From Streptomyces nojiriensis (GTDB lineage Bacteria; Actinomycetota; Actinomycetes; Streptomycetales; Streptomycetaceae): a DNA stretch of 64,000 bases. Below, piece after piece: positions 37,276 to 46,611 of this stretch. The position numbers were made by a program, and so were the translations under genes. Numbering within the stretch: the first letter of the stretch is position 1; each line of letters begins with the position of its first letter. The stretch is taken from contig NZ_CP071139.1 of assembly GCF_017639205.1 (NCBI RefSeq), forward strand, positions 7,501,501 to 7,565,500, in the 5' to 3' direction. The notes below the pieces were generated by a model that saw only the letters and a list, made by a program, of their open reading frames with translations, did not search any database and was not told the origin of the DNA.

Positions 37276-38559
37276 TTGTCGTCCCCCATCTCGCCCGTCC
37301 CGCAGGCTCCGGGTACCCCGTACGTGATCGACCCCGCCGGCGGCTGCCCGCACGCCCTCAACGCCCGGCTGCGCGCCGAACACGGCGCGGTGGCGGAGGT
37401 CGTGCTCCCCGGTGGGGTCCCCGGGGCGGTCGTCCTGGGGCACGACGCGCTGAAGGAGTTCCTCGCCCACCCCGACGTGGCCAAGGGCGCCCGGCACTTC
37501 CCCGCCCTGCACGACGGCACCATCCCCGCCGACTGGCCGCTGCGGGTCTTCGCCAACGCCCAGGGCATGCACACCGCGGACGACGCCGACCACCGCCGCC
37601 TGCGCGGGCTCGTCGGCAAGGCCTTCACCATCCGCCAGGTGGAACGGCTGCGGCCGCGCGTCGAGGAGCTGACCGCCGAACTCCTCGACGACCTCGGGCG
37701 GGCCGCGGCCGGCTCCCCGGACGGGACCGCCGACCTGTACGAGCACTTCGCCCTCCCGCTCCCGATGAACGTCATCTGCGAGCTGCTCGGCGTGGACCCC
37801 GAGCACCGGGGCCGGCTGCACCACCTGACCAACCAGGTGATCATCGCCACCGACATCACCCCGGCCGAGAAGATGGCCGCCCTGCAGGAACTCATGGCCC
37901 TGACCGGAACGATCGCGGCCGCCCGCGCCGCGAACCCCGGCGAGGACCTCACCAGTGCGCTGATAGCCGCCCGCGAGGACGACGGGGACCGGCTCACCGA
38001 GGTGGAACTCATCGGCACCATGCGGCTGATGCTCGTCGCGGGCCACGAGACCACCCTCAACCTGATCGTCAACGCGGTCCGTGCCCTGTGCGCCCACCGC
38101 GACCAGCTCGCGCTGGTCCTGGACGCCAAGGCCACCTGGTCGGACGTGGTCGACGAGACCCTGCGCTGGGACACCCCGGTCAGCTGGTTCCCGTTCCGCT
38201 ACCCCACCCGCGACCTGACCGTCGACGGGACCGTGATCCCGCAGGGCACCCCGGTGCTCGCCGGATACAGCGCGGCGGGCCGCGATACGTCCTTCCACGG
38301 GCCGGACGCCGACCGCTTCGACATCACCCGCCCCACGGCCGCCCGCAGCCTCGCCTTCGGCCACGGCGCCCACTACTGCACCGGGGCCCCGCTCGCCCGG
38401 CTGGAGGCCACGATCGCCCTGGAGCGGCTCTTCACCCGCTTCCCGGACCTCGACCTCGCGGTCCCGGACGCCGAACTCCCGTACCAGAACAGCTTCATCA
38501 GCAACAACGTCCGCTCACTGCCGGTCCGCCCCGGCCGGCAGGCCACCGCCACCGCCTAG
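37276..38559 (+). CDS. cytochrome P450
   Basis: A 427-residue soluble bacterial P450 mono-oxygenase. Seen: I-helix LMLVAGHETTLNLIV with the acid-alcohol pair replaced by Glu-Thr, the K-helix ETLRW, and the haem loop FGHGAHYCTGAPLAR with the Cys ligand. TTG start with AGGAG seven bases upstream. No ferredoxin gene is adjacent. Its place after lysR and the secreted protein makes it a possible tailoring enzyme of the PKS product, but it is not in the PKS operon. The 3' end overlaps the convergent oxidoreductase by 45 bases. Confidence 0.92.
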   Translation: MSSPISPVPQAPGTPYVIDPAGGCPHALNARLRAEHGAVAEVVLPGGVPGAVVLGHDALKEFLAHPDVAKGARHFPALHDGTIPADWPLRVFANAQGMHTADDADHRRLRGLVGKAFTIRQVERLRPRVEELTAELLDDLGRAAAGSPDGTADLYEHFALPLPMNVICELLGVDPEHRGRLHHLTNQVIIATDITPAEKMAALQELMALTGTIAAARAANPGEDLTSALIAAREDDGDRLTEVELIGTMRLMLVAGHETTLNLIVNAVRALCAHRDQLALVLDAKATWSDVVDETLRWDTPVSWFPFRYPTRDLTVDGTVIPQGTPVLAGYSAAGRDTSFHGPDADRFDITRPTAARSLAFGHGAHYCTGAPLARLEATIALERLFTRFPDLDLAVPDAELPYQNSFISNNVRSLPVRPGRQATATA

Positions 38560-40140
38560 CGCCCGGACGCGTACGTCCACCGCGTGCCACCCCGTCGCCC
38601 CGTCCGGCACGGTCCCGGTGCGGACCCCCGTCTGCACCGCGCCCGTGCCGTCCGTGGCACGGACCTCCAGGGTGTGCCGCCCGGGGGTGGCGTCCCACGG
38701 CCAGACCCACTGCCGCCAGGTGTCGACGCCGTCCGCCGCCCCCAGCCGCGCCTCCTGCCAGGGGCCGCCGTCCACCCGTACCTGGACCCGGTCGATCCCG
38801 CGGTGCTGGGCCCACGCCACCCCGGCGACGGGCACCCGGCCCGGCGCCAGGTCGGCGTACGGGCGCGGCGTGTCGATCCGCGACTGCGTCTTGACCGTGG
38901 CCTGCTGGGCCCAGGACCTGCGCACCCAGTAGGCGTCGTAGGCGGCGAAGGTGGTCAGCCGCAGCTCGGTGAGCCATTTGCAGGCGGAGACGTACCCGTA
39001 CAGCCCCGGTACGACCATCCGGACCGGGAACCCGTGGGCGAAGGGCAGCGGAACGCCGTTCATGCCGACGGCCAGCAGCGCCGCCCGGCCGTCCATCACG
39101 GCCTCGACCGGTGTGCCGATGGTCATGCCGTCCACCGAACGCGCCACCAGCTGGTCGGCGGGCCCGCCCTCGGACGGCGGCCGCACCCCCGCCTCGCGGA
39201 GCAGGTCCCCGAGGCGTACGCCGAGCCAGCGGGCGTTGCCCGCGTACGGGCCGCCGACCTCGTTGGACACACAGGTGAGGGTGATGTCGTGCTCGACCAC
39301 CGGGCGGGCGAGGAGTCCGTGCAGATCCAGGGTCAGGGGCCGGGCCACCCCCTCCCCGTGGATGCGCAGCCGCCAGGTGTCCGCGTCCACGCGCGGGACG
39401 ACCAGCGCGGTGTCCACCCGGTAGAAGTCCTGGTCCGGGGTGAGGAACGGGCCGAGCCCGGGCACCCGCAGATCCGCCCCGGCGGGCACCGGCGGCGCGG
39501 GCACGGTGGGCCGGGGGAGGAAGAAGCGGGCCCGGGAGGCGGTGGCCTCGGCGCTGCCGTGCGCACCCAGCCGCCGTGCCCCGAGCCCGACCCCCGCCGA
39601 CGCCGCGAGGACGGCGACCACCAGCCGGCCGAAGCGGCGCCGGTCCATCGATCCGGCCCCGCCCGGCGAGGCTCCGGCCGGGCGGGTCCGCCACCCGGCC
39701 CTGACCAGCAAGTACAGCACCCCGGCCGAGACCAGTGCGCCCACCAGCGAGGGCAGCGCGTCCTGCCAGGAGGCATCCGGCCGGCTCAGCGCGGCCAGCG
39801 CCCCCACCAGCCCGCATCCGCCCGTGACGGCGATCGCGGCCGGGAGGTGGCGTACGGCGAGCAGCCCGGTGCCGACGGCGACCGCGGCCAGCGCGACGAG
39901 GATGCCGAGGCCCAGCACCAGCTTGTCGGAGGTGCCGAACAGCCGGATGGCCCATTCCCGGACGGCCACCGGCGTCAGGTCGACCACGGCCCCGCCGACG
40001 GCCGTGACCGGCGAGGCCTCGGGCCGGCCGGCCGCCGCGGCCAGCTGCGCGGCCGCCAGTCCGGCCACGGCCGCGACGATCCCGCTGACGGCGCCCATTG
40101 CACGCCGCGGCCGCGCGGAACGGCTCGGGTCTGACTCCAC
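38515..40140 (-). CDS. membrane-anchored molybdopterin oxidoreductase, sulfite-oxidase fold
   Basis: A 541-residue protein: about five transmembrane helices in residues ~15-175, then an extracytoplasmic sulfite-oxidase-like Mo domain (LRIHGEGVARPL, TLTCVSNEVGGPYAGNARW with the cofactor Cys, LPFAHGFPVRMVVPGLYGY, KWLTELRL) and a C-terminal dimerisation domain (WRQWVWPWDATPG). It probably passes electrons between a small oxidised or reduced substrate and the membrane chain. GTG 40140 is chosen; upstream frame is Arg-rich noncoding in character. Confidence 0.87.
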   Translation of the reverse strand: MESDPSRSARPRRAMGAVSGIVAAVAGLAAAQLAAAAGRPEASPVTAVGGAVVDLTPVAVREWAIRLFGTSDKLVLGLGILVALAAVAVGTGLLAVRHLPAAIAVTGGCGLVGALAALSRPDASWQDALPSLVGALVSAGVLYLLVRAGWRTRPAGASPGGAGSMDRRRFGRLVVAVLAASAGVGLGARRLGAHGSAEATASRARFFLPRPTVPAPPVPAGADLRVPGLGPFLTPDQDFYRVDTALVVPRVDADTWRLRIHGEGVARPLTLDLHGLLARPVVEHDITLTCVSNEVGGPYAGNARWLGVRLGDLLREAGVRPPSEGGPADQLVARSVDGMTIGTPVEAVMDGRAALLAVGMNGVPLPFAHGFPVRMVVPGLYGYVSACKWLTELRLTTFAAYDAYWVRRSWAQQATVKTQSRIDTPRPYADLAPGRVPVAGVAWAQHRGIDRVQVRVDGGPWQEARLGAADGVDTWRQWVWPWDATPGRHTLEVRATDGTGAVQTGVRTGTVPDGATGWHAVDVRVRALGGGGGLPAGADRQ

Positions 40141-40305
40141 ACGGCCAGTGTCCCGCGCCCGGGCCCTCCCGTGCCGCCGCCGTGCCGTCGGGCCTGACCG
40201 TCTTGCGCCCAGGGTGAAAGGACCACGCCCCGAGTGAACAGACCGTGGCGACGGCGGGGTGCGGGGCAACGATCACGGCATGCCCTCCCTTCACTCCACG
40301 CAAGC

Positions 40306-41729
40306 GTGGATACCGTGCCCCTGAAACCCGCGCGGATCCTCCGCACCTCGCCCTACCGGCCCGTACTCACCCACTCGACGCTGCGCCGCCTGTTACCGGG
40401 GTTCACCGTCTCCTCCCTCGGCGACGGCATGGCCGTGGTCGCCGTGAGCTGGCTGGCGATCGAGATCGCACCGGCGGCGGAACGCGCCCTGTGGGTCGCG
40501 CTGGCGGCCACCGCCTACACCCTCTCGGGCGCCGTGGGCGCGGTCCTCCTCGGACCGCTCCTGCGACACCGCTCCCCGGCCCGGCTCGTCGCCTGCGACG
40601 CCCTGCTGCGCGCCGCCGCCCCAGGCCGTGTCCGCAAAGTCCCGCCTGCCCCGCGACGCCTGGCACCGCACCTCGCCGCGTTGTCGGGCCGCCCGAGTAC
40701 GTCCAGTACACGGGCGGCCCTCCGCCTTGCGATGCACGGCACCAGACGCCGCGGGGCCCGCCCTCCGGGCGGCCGGCGCTACTTTGCGGACACCCCCTCG
40801 GCGCGATCCCCGTGTTCCACGTGCTCGGGGCGCTGAGCATCGAGCTGTACGTGGTGCTGCTCGCCGCCTCCTCCGTCCTCCACTCGTGGGGCCGGGCCGG
40901 CATCCACACCCTGCTGGCCCGCCTGCTGCCGGAGCGCGACCACCTGGCCGGCAACGCCGTCCTGTCGGGCATCGGGTCGCTCTCCACTGTCTTCGGCCCG
41001 CCGCTCGCCGGCGCCCTGATCCTGTGGGGCGGCGCCGCCACCGTGATCGCCGTCGACGCGGCGACCTTCCTCGTCCTGGCCGCCACCTTCCTCTTCGGCG
41101 TGCCGCACGAGGACGCGCCCGCGCCCGGGGAGGGCGGCTCCCGTTCCGCGGGCTTCGCCGTCATCCGGCGCGCCCCCGCCCTGCTGGGCCTGCTCGCCCT
41201 GAGCTTCGCCTTCTTCTGCCTCTTCGGTCCCGTGTACGTGGCGCTGCCGCTGTACGCGTCCAACGGGCCGGGAGCTCCCGCCGCCGTGCTGGCCGCCTTC
41301 TACACGGCGTTCGGCGCCGGGGCCGTCCTCGGTTCCGTACTGACCGGGTACCTGGGCCGGCTGCCGATCCGGCCGGCCATGACCGGCATCGTCGTCGTCT
41401 TCGGCCTCTGCATGCTGCCGGCGGGCCTGGGGGCGCCGACGGCCGTCGGCGTCGCCGGGTTCGCAGCCGCCGGGCTGCTCTGGCCTCCGTACGCCTCGCT
41501 CTCCACGGCCTTCTTCCAGCGGTCGGCCCCGCCGGACCTGCTTCCCCAGACGCTGGCCGCGAGCACCGCGGTCCAGCTGCTCGCGGTGCCGCTCGGCACC
41601 GCGCTGGGCGGCCCGCTGGTGGCCGGGCTCGGCGCCCGGGGGACCCTGCTGGCCTCGGCCGTCTCGATCGCCGTCCTCGGCCTGGTGGCCGCCGGGGCCG
41701 TACGGGCGGGGCGGAAACGAGGTACATGA
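40306..41729 (+). pseudogene. MFS transporter broken by a small insertion
   Basis: An MFS gene in two pieces. Codons from GTG 40306 to 40620 encode the first helices (LPGFTVSSLGDGMAVVAVSWLA, ending CDALLRAAA). Codons from 40797 on, in a different frame, continue LGAIPVFHVLGALSIELYV through the remaining ~9 helices to RKRGT. Removing 40621-40796 restores one 415-residue frame of normal length. The inserted 176 bases are palindromic (separate entry). A shortened C-terminal product is possible but a working transporter is not. Confidence 0.88.
40621..40796. mobile_element. MITE-like palindromic insertion in the MFS gene
   Basis: Net 176-nt insertion. Near its ends are perfect 13-bp inverted repeats GTGTCCGCAAAGT (40628-40640) and ACTTTGCGGACAC (40781-40793), extendable to 20 matches of 24. 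A central hairpin has 10-bp arms GGGCCGCCCG (40686-40695) and CGGGCGGCCC (40711-40720). It encodes no transposase, so it looks like a non-autonomous element moved in trans. Exact ends and the target duplication (perhaps CC) cannot be fixed because flanks are C-rich. Confidence 0.82.
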
Positions 41730-41730
41730 C

Positions 41731-41776
41731 CCCGCGGCGCGGGCCCGCCCGGACCCGGGCAGGCCCGCGCCGCGGG
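41731..41776. terminator. bidirectional terminator, 15-bp stem
   Basis: Perfect arms CCCGCGGCGCGGGCC (41731-41745) and its complement (41762-41776) with a 16-base loop, between the convergent MFS pseudogene and GH89 gene. Confidence 0.75.
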
Positions 41777-41797
41777 TCAGCGGGTGGCGGCACCCCG

Positions 41798-44092
41798 CTA
41801 CGGCAGGGCCGCCGCGATCTCGGCGGCCAGCCGGTACGGGTCACCGGTCGGCCGGTCCGGATGGCGGGTGGTGCGCTGCGCCCACTCCGCCTCGAAGGCG
41901 TGCCAGTCGATCTCCCGCGGCGCGGCCTTCTTCACCAGCGCCTCGTCCAGCGACGCGAAGTAGCGCGCCCACCGGGGCGCGTACAACTCCGAGATCAGGC
42001 CGCTCCATTCGCGGTTCGCGTAGTCGTGCAGGAAACCGCCCTCGCTGGTGCTGCGGCGGCCCCACACGCTCAGCAGCGAGCGGGCGTCGTACTCGTACCG
42101 GTCCCGCTCGGCCTCGTCCGCACCCCAGGAGCGCGCCGCGGACAGCCAGGTGCCGAGGAGGAAGGCCGGGTCGGATCCGGTGACCGCCTCCAACTTCCGC
42201 TCCCCGTCCTGCCATTCGGCCGTCAGGGCCCGGAAGCGGGTCAGGTCCTTGGCCTCGTGGGCCGCCTTGATCTTCGGCAGCAGCACCCGCGAGTGGTTGG
42301 CGAGGGCCTGCCGGGCGGTGTCCACCAGGTCGAAGCGGTAGGCGCTGGAGCCGCGCAGCGCCGGATCCACCTTCAGCAGGTGGTCCAGGGCCCTGCGCAC
42401 CGAACCGGCCGGATAGCGCATGGACTTCGGGCTCCAGTACGCCGCCCCGGCCGCGGTCAGGCTCGGCCGGGCGGTGAACAGGCTGTCCTGCGACTCCGAC
42501 CACAGGCCCGAGGAGGTGCTGTACGGCCCCTTGCGGAGCTCCTCCCAGGCCGCGGCCGCCGCGGCGTCCGGGCGGCCGTACCGGCGGGCCGCGAAGTCGG
42601 CGAACCACCGGCGCTGGTCGATCGGCCCGCGCTCCCACGCCAGATCGGTGAAGAGGTCGAAGGCGGCCGGGTTGGTCCCGGTGGCCTCCGGCAGGTAGGC
42701 GATCCCGGCGAGCGCGCTGTGCGCCTTGTCCCGCCAGGGGCCGAACCGCTCGATCCACACGGAGCTGTTCGCGCCGACCGTGGTGTGCCCGCCGAAGTTG
42801 TAGATGGTGCCCATCGCGTACGGGGCCCCACCCCAGCGGGCCTCGCGGTCGAGCCGGTTGTACCGGTCGGACAACCCGTCCAGGATCAGCAGCTTCGAGG
42901 TGTCCACCCCGGCCAGCAGCTCCGCGGTGGGGTCGTCCTGCCAGCCCAGCACCGCCCACAGCGCACCCGGACGGGCGGCGTGCAGTGCGCGCTGGATGGC
43001 GCCGGCGGCGGCGCGGACGTCGACGGAACCGGTCTGACCGCCCTCGTGCAGCGGGCTCATCCGGTACATCGTGCTGTCCCCGAACACCTCGCGCTGCTCG
43101 GCGTAGTACGCGGCGGCCAGCCTCCCGAACACGGGCGAGGCGGGGTCCAGCCAGTCCGGGCGGTCGAAGCCCGCCCAGTCGCCCTGCGCCACCGTCGCCG
43201 CCCCCGGGTTGCGCGCGGCGAACCCGGGCGGCACGGTGCCGAAGAAGCCCGGCAGCACCGGGGTCATGCCGAGCCCGCGCAGCTGCTCGGCGATCCGCCC
43301 GCCCAGCTCGGCGCGCTCGCGCATCAGCCGCTCGGTGACCGGGCCGCCGAAATCGCTCAGGTTCTGCAGCAGCCACCAGCTCTGGTGGCCGGGGCCGGGG
43401 ATCCACTGCCGCAGCTCCTCGGCGGAGTAGCCGAACCCCTGGAGCGCCCGGTAGTACGGGTACTCGGCGCCGACCTGTACGAACACCTCGTTGATGCCGT
43501 GCAGGGCGAGCAGGTCGATCTGCCGCTGGTGCTCCTCGAAGGAGCGGTACGGGCCGGAGTACCCGTCGTCGGTGTCGTTCAGCGCGTACCGGTGCGGGAC
43601 CTGCGCGCCGCGGGTGACCGGCGCCGGGACCGCCGGCAGCCGGCCGGGCAGCATGCCGATGCTGTCGCCGGGCCAGCCGATGTCGACCCCGGCGACGTGC
43701 TGGAGGTACCAGCCGACGCCCGTGAGCAGGGTGGCCCCGGTGCTGCCGCGCACGGTGATCGCGCCGGCGGTGCCGGACACGGTGAAGGTGTCGGAGGCGG
43801 CGGTCGTGTCGGGAACCAGCGTGAACTGCCCCCAGTGGCGCGGGAGCAGCCGCCGCAGGGCGGCCCGCGCGGGCGCGACGTCGAAGGTGTCGGCCCGGCC
43901 CGGACGCGGGGCGGCACCCGGGTGCGCGGGCGCCGGTACGGCGGCACGTGCGGGCGACCCCGCGCCCGGGGCGGTGGCCCCGGGCGCGGGCCCCGCGCAG
44001 ATCAGTGCCAGCAGCGCCGCGGGAAGGGCGGCGAGGGCGAGCGGGCGCCGGGTCCTCGGCCTGCGCCCGCTGCGATGCGTCGGGTTCCTCAT
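41798..44092 (-). CDS. secreted alpha-N-acetylglucosaminidase, GH89
   Basis: A 764-residue NAGLU-type enzyme removing terminal alpha-linked N-acetylglucosamine. N-terminal signal (LALAALPAALLALICAG). The small N-terminal domain precedes the catalytic barrel with YALNDTDDGYSGPY, DLLALHGINEVFV, GFFGTVPP, MSPLHEGGQ (acid residue region) and ILDGLSDRYNR, then the long helical C-terminus (LYAPRWARYF). All features match GH89. It starts 16 bases after the GH27 gene, so both secreted glycosidases form one operon acting on alpha-linked glycans outside the cell. Confidence 0.9.
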   Translation of the reverse strand: MRNPTHRSGRRPRTRRPLALAALPAALLALICAGPAPGATAPGAGSPARAAVPAPAHPGAAPRPGRADTFDVAPARAALRRLLPRHWGQFTLVPDTTAASDTFTVSGTAGAITVRGSTGATLLTGVGWYLQHVAGVDIGWPGDSIGMLPGRLPAVPAPVTRGAQVPHRYALNDTDDGYSGPYRSFEEHQRQIDLLALHGINEVFVQVGAEYPYYRALQGFGYSAEELRQWIPGPGHQSWWLLQNLSDFGGPVTERLMRERAELGGRIAEQLRGLGMTPVLPGFFGTVPPGFAARNPGAATVAQGDWAGFDRPDWLDPASPVFGRLAAAYYAEQREVFGDSTMYRMSPLHEGGQTGSVDVRAAAGAIQRALHAARPGALWAVLGWQDDPTAELLAGVDTSKLLILDGLSDRYNRLDREARWGGAPYAMGTIYNFGGHTTVGANSSVWIERFGPWRDKAHSALAGIAYLPEATGTNPAAFDLFTDLAWERGPIDQRRWFADFAARRYGRPDAAAAAAWEELRKGPYSTSSGLWSESQDSLFTARPSLTAAGAAYWSPKSMRYPAGSVRRALDHLLKVDPALRGSSAYRFDLVDTARQALANHSRVLLPKIKAAHEAKDLTRFRALTAEWQDGERKLEAVTGSDPAFLLGTWLSAARSWGADEAERDRYEYDARSLLSVWGRRSTSEGGFLHDYANREWSGLISELYAPRWARYFASLDEALVKKAAPREIDWHAFEAEWAQRTTRHPDRPTGDPYRLAAEIAAALP

Positions 44093-44107
44093 CCGTTCGC
44101 CCGGCCG

Positions 44108-45784
44108 TCAGACCGGCAGGGCCCAGGCCTGGTCGACCCGGTGGTCGCCGCACTCTGTCAGCCGCAGCCGCTCGGCCGGGGCGGAAGCCGCGGGAGCCGT
44201 CAGGCACATCCCGCTGACTTCCTCCACGAGGGTTCCGTCGCGGCGCTGCGACCAGCTCTGGCCGGGCTGCTCCGCCGCACGGTCCGAGCAGTCGGCCAGT
44301 TCCACGATGCGGTCCTCACCCGCCGACAGGCATTCGCCGGCCAGCCGCAGGGTCGCGTCCTTGCCCGCGGTCCAGCGCTGGTCGGGGGCTCCGGTGCAGG
44401 CGGCCATCACCACGGCGCCGACACCGGTGGTGTTGGCGCCGTCGGCACAGCGGGCGCCGTCACCGACGATCTGCCCGGTCGGCACGGCCTGGGCGCAGGC
44501 GCGGGGGCTGAGCCGCCAGACCCCGGTGTCGTGCCCGGCCACCTTGCCGGTCAGCGTCTCGGTGACCTCGCGGCTCGTGCCGGTCCACAGGTCCTGGGCA
44601 CCGGCGGTGCAGTCGCCGAGGCCGATCTCGTCGAGCGGCACGTTGATGTCCCGGGTGGCGGAGGAGCGGTTGAGCACGGCCACCGCGCGGTCGCCGTTCG
44701 CGAGCGGCCGCACCAGGATCTCGAAGGTGGCGTTGGAGGAGACCACGGAGCCCTGACGGCCCATCGGGTCCTGGTCCAGCTGGATCATCCGGGTGTTGCC
44801 GAGGGCCGTGAGGCCCGCCGGGGTCAGCTTCGAGACGTCGGACGAGAGGATGAAGGGGGAGGCCATCATGGCCCACAGGGCGACCTGGCTGCGGCTCTCG
44901 GCGGCCGTGAGCCCGGGGGCGCCCGCGATCAGGAAGTCGGGGTCGTTCCAGTTGCCGGGGCCCGCGTACCGGCCGAGCCAGCGGTTGTAGCCGTAGTTGC
45001 CGAGCACCGCGCTCCACCGCGAGGTGGCGGGTGCGGCCGGGTTGTAGACCTTGATGTCCTTGCCCTCGCGCCACAGGTGGCCGGTCTCGCCGACCCAGCC
45101 GAGGACCTTGTGCCAGTCGGAGCCGCCCCACTCGCCCTGCTGGAAGTAGGCGGGCGCGGAGGCCGACAGGACCATGTCCCGACCGCTCTCCCGCAGGGCC
45201 TTCGCGACGTCGTTGTAGGCGTCGCGGTAGGCCTCCTCCTTGGTCGCGCCCTCCGGGACCCAGAGGTTGCACCCGTCCATCTTGACGTAGTCCACCTTCC
45301 AGGAGGCGAACTGGCGGGCGTCCTGGGCGTAGTGGTCCGCGCCGCCGCCCTGGGGGGCGCCGCTGCCCGGATACTTCTCGCAGGTGAGGGAGCCCGCGTC
45401 CTGGTAGATGCCGAACTTCAGGCCCTTGGCGTGCAGGTACTCGCCGAGCCAGGCCATGCCGTGCGGGAACTTCGCCGTGTTGACGACCAGACTGCCCTGC
45501 GCGTCGCGGCTCTTGGTCATCCAGCAGTCGTCGACGGTCACCGTGTCGTAGCCCTTGGCGGCGAGCCCGGTGGACACGAGCGCGTCGGCGTTGGCCACCA
45601 CCTTGGCCTCGTCGATGTCGCACATGTAGTGCGCCCAGTTGTTCCAGCCCATGGGAGGGGTGAGCGCGAGCGGGGTGTCCGAGGTCGCCCGGGGCTCGGC
45701 CGCCGCAGGGGCGGGGGAGAGCGCGAGGGCGAACAGGGCGGCCGCGGTCAGGCAGGGGAGCGTTGCACGCAGGCGAGGCGGCAC
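44108..45784 (-). CDS. secreted alpha-galactosidase GH27 with ricin-type lectin domain
   Basis: A 558-residue exported GH27 enzyme. Signal sequence near the start; catalytic barrel begins LALTPPMGWNNWAHY with DDCWM, nucleophile region VDYVKMDGC and acid/base region WNDPDFLI. An all-beta domain follows, and the last ~120 residues are a ricin-B-like carbohydrate-binding module with DQRWTAG and WSQRRDGT-type repeats. GTG 45784 is chosen for AAGGAG seven bases before it; a longer frame to 45892 precedes the signal sequence. A TTGACA-like hexamer lies at 45847-45842 on this strand. Confidence 0.9.
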   Translation of the reverse strand: MPPRLRATLPCLTAAALFALALSPAPAAAEPRATSDTPLALTPPMGWNNWAHYMCDIDEAKVVANADALVSTGLAAKGYDTVTVDDCWMTKSRDAQGSLVVNTAKFPHGMAWLGEYLHAKGLKFGIYQDAGSLTCEKYPGSGAPQGGGADHYAQDARQFASWKVDYVKMDGCNLWVPEGATKEEAYRDAYNDVAKALRESGRDMVLSASAPAYFQQGEWGGSDWHKVLGWVGETGHLWREGKDIKVYNPAAPATSRWSAVLGNYGYNRWLGRYAGPGNWNDPDFLIAGAPGLTAAESRSQVALWAMMASPFILSSDVSKLTPAGLTALGNTRMIQLDQDPMGRQGSVVSSNATFEILVRPLANGDRAVAVLNRSSATRDINVPLDEIGLGDCTAGAQDLWTGTSREVTETLTGKVAGHDTGVWRLSPRACAQAVPTGQIVGDGARCADGANTTGVGAVVMAACTGAPDQRWTAGKDATLRLAGECLSAGEDRIVELADCSDRAAEQPGQSWSQRRDGTLVEEVSGMCLTAPAASAPAERLRLTECGDHRVDQAWALPV

Positions 45785-45912
45785 GGAGTCTCCTTGACGT
45801 GGGGGCAGTCGTGGGCCCAGTGCAGCGAGACGATTACCCACTGTCAACAGAAGTCGCTGATTGTCGGCCGATGACCAGCAATATGGCTGCAACCGTTGTC
45901 ACACGAAAGTGC

Positions 45913-45939
45913 AGATACGTCGTATGTTACGGTGTATCT
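45913..45939. promoter_or_regulatory. palindromic operator abutting the tetR start
   Basis: A 27-bp imperfect palindrome (10 of 13 pairs) with outer arms AGATAC / GTATCT and inner arms CGTA / TACG. It ends one base before the ATG at 45941. It is the expected form and place for autoregulation by the TetR-type protein. The transcript would have almost no leader. Confidence 0.6.
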
Positions 45940-45940
45940 C

Positions 45941-46597
45941 ATGCCGCGAAGATCAGCCGCCCTGGACCGTGCGACCCCGGAGGCCATCGCCGTCGCCGCC
46001 CTGCGGATCCTCGACGAGCAAGGGCCCGGCCACCTGAGCTTCCGCAGCCTCGCCGACCGGCTCGAGGTCTCCCACGCCACCGTGCAGCGCCGGTGCACCG
46101 ACCTCGCCGGCCTGCTCGACCTGTGCACCGAGCACCTCGCCGGGCAGCTCCCCGAGATCCCCGCCGGCACCGACTGGGCGCGGGCCACCGAAGAGCGGTT
46201 CCGCGCCCTGTACCTGCTGCTCACCGCCCACCCCGGACTGCTGGCGCTGCGCGGCAGCCGGCCCTGGCTCGGACGTCAGCTGCTGGCCCGGCTCGTCGAG
46301 CCCGCCCTCGCCGACAGCGTGGCCGCCGGGATGACCGCCGCCGAGGCGATGACCGCCTACCGCCGCATGTACCTGCTCACCCTGGGCAGCGCCGCCTTCG
46401 TGGACCACCGGGATCCGGCCGCGGCAACCGCTGCCTCGCGGGCGGCCCTGGCCGCGCTGGATCCCGAGGAGTTCCCCGTGCTCGCGGGCGGACTGCCCGA
46501 CGTACTGCCGGCCCTGACGGACCACGAGGTCTACTACGGAGCCCTGCGCCAGCTGATCGAAGCCGCCCGGCCCGACCGGCCCACCACCCGCACCTGA
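45941..46597 (+). CDS. TetR/AcrR-family regulator
   Basis: A 218-residue TetR-type regulator. The helix-turn-helix lies in residues ~10-55 (AIAVAALRILDEQGPGHLSF, with SHATVQRRC), followed by an all-helical ligand domain. ATG 45941 fits the family start MPRR; the ATG at 45896 would run through the palindrome and lacks support. No Shine-Dalgarno is seen, so translation may be leaderless. The dehydratase gene follows after 14 bases; divergent GH27 is a second possible target. Confidence 0.88.
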   Translation: MPRRSAALDRATPEAIAVAALRILDEQGPGHLSFRSLADRLEVSHATVQRRCTDLAGLLDLCTEHLAGQLPEIPAGTDWARATEERFRALYLLLTAHPGLLALRGSRPWLGRQLLARLVEPALADSVAAGMTAAEAMTAYRRMYLLTLGSAAFVDHRDPAAATAASRAALAALDPEEFPVLAGGLPDVLPALTDHEVYYGALRQLIEAARPDRPTTRT

Positions 46598-46611
46598 TGG
46601 GGAGACAGCCC

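Noticed and set aside
45842..45847. TTGACA hexamer as a firm GH27 promoter
   Set aside because: No acceptable -10 hexamer at 16-18 bases, so only the hexamer is mentioned under the gene.
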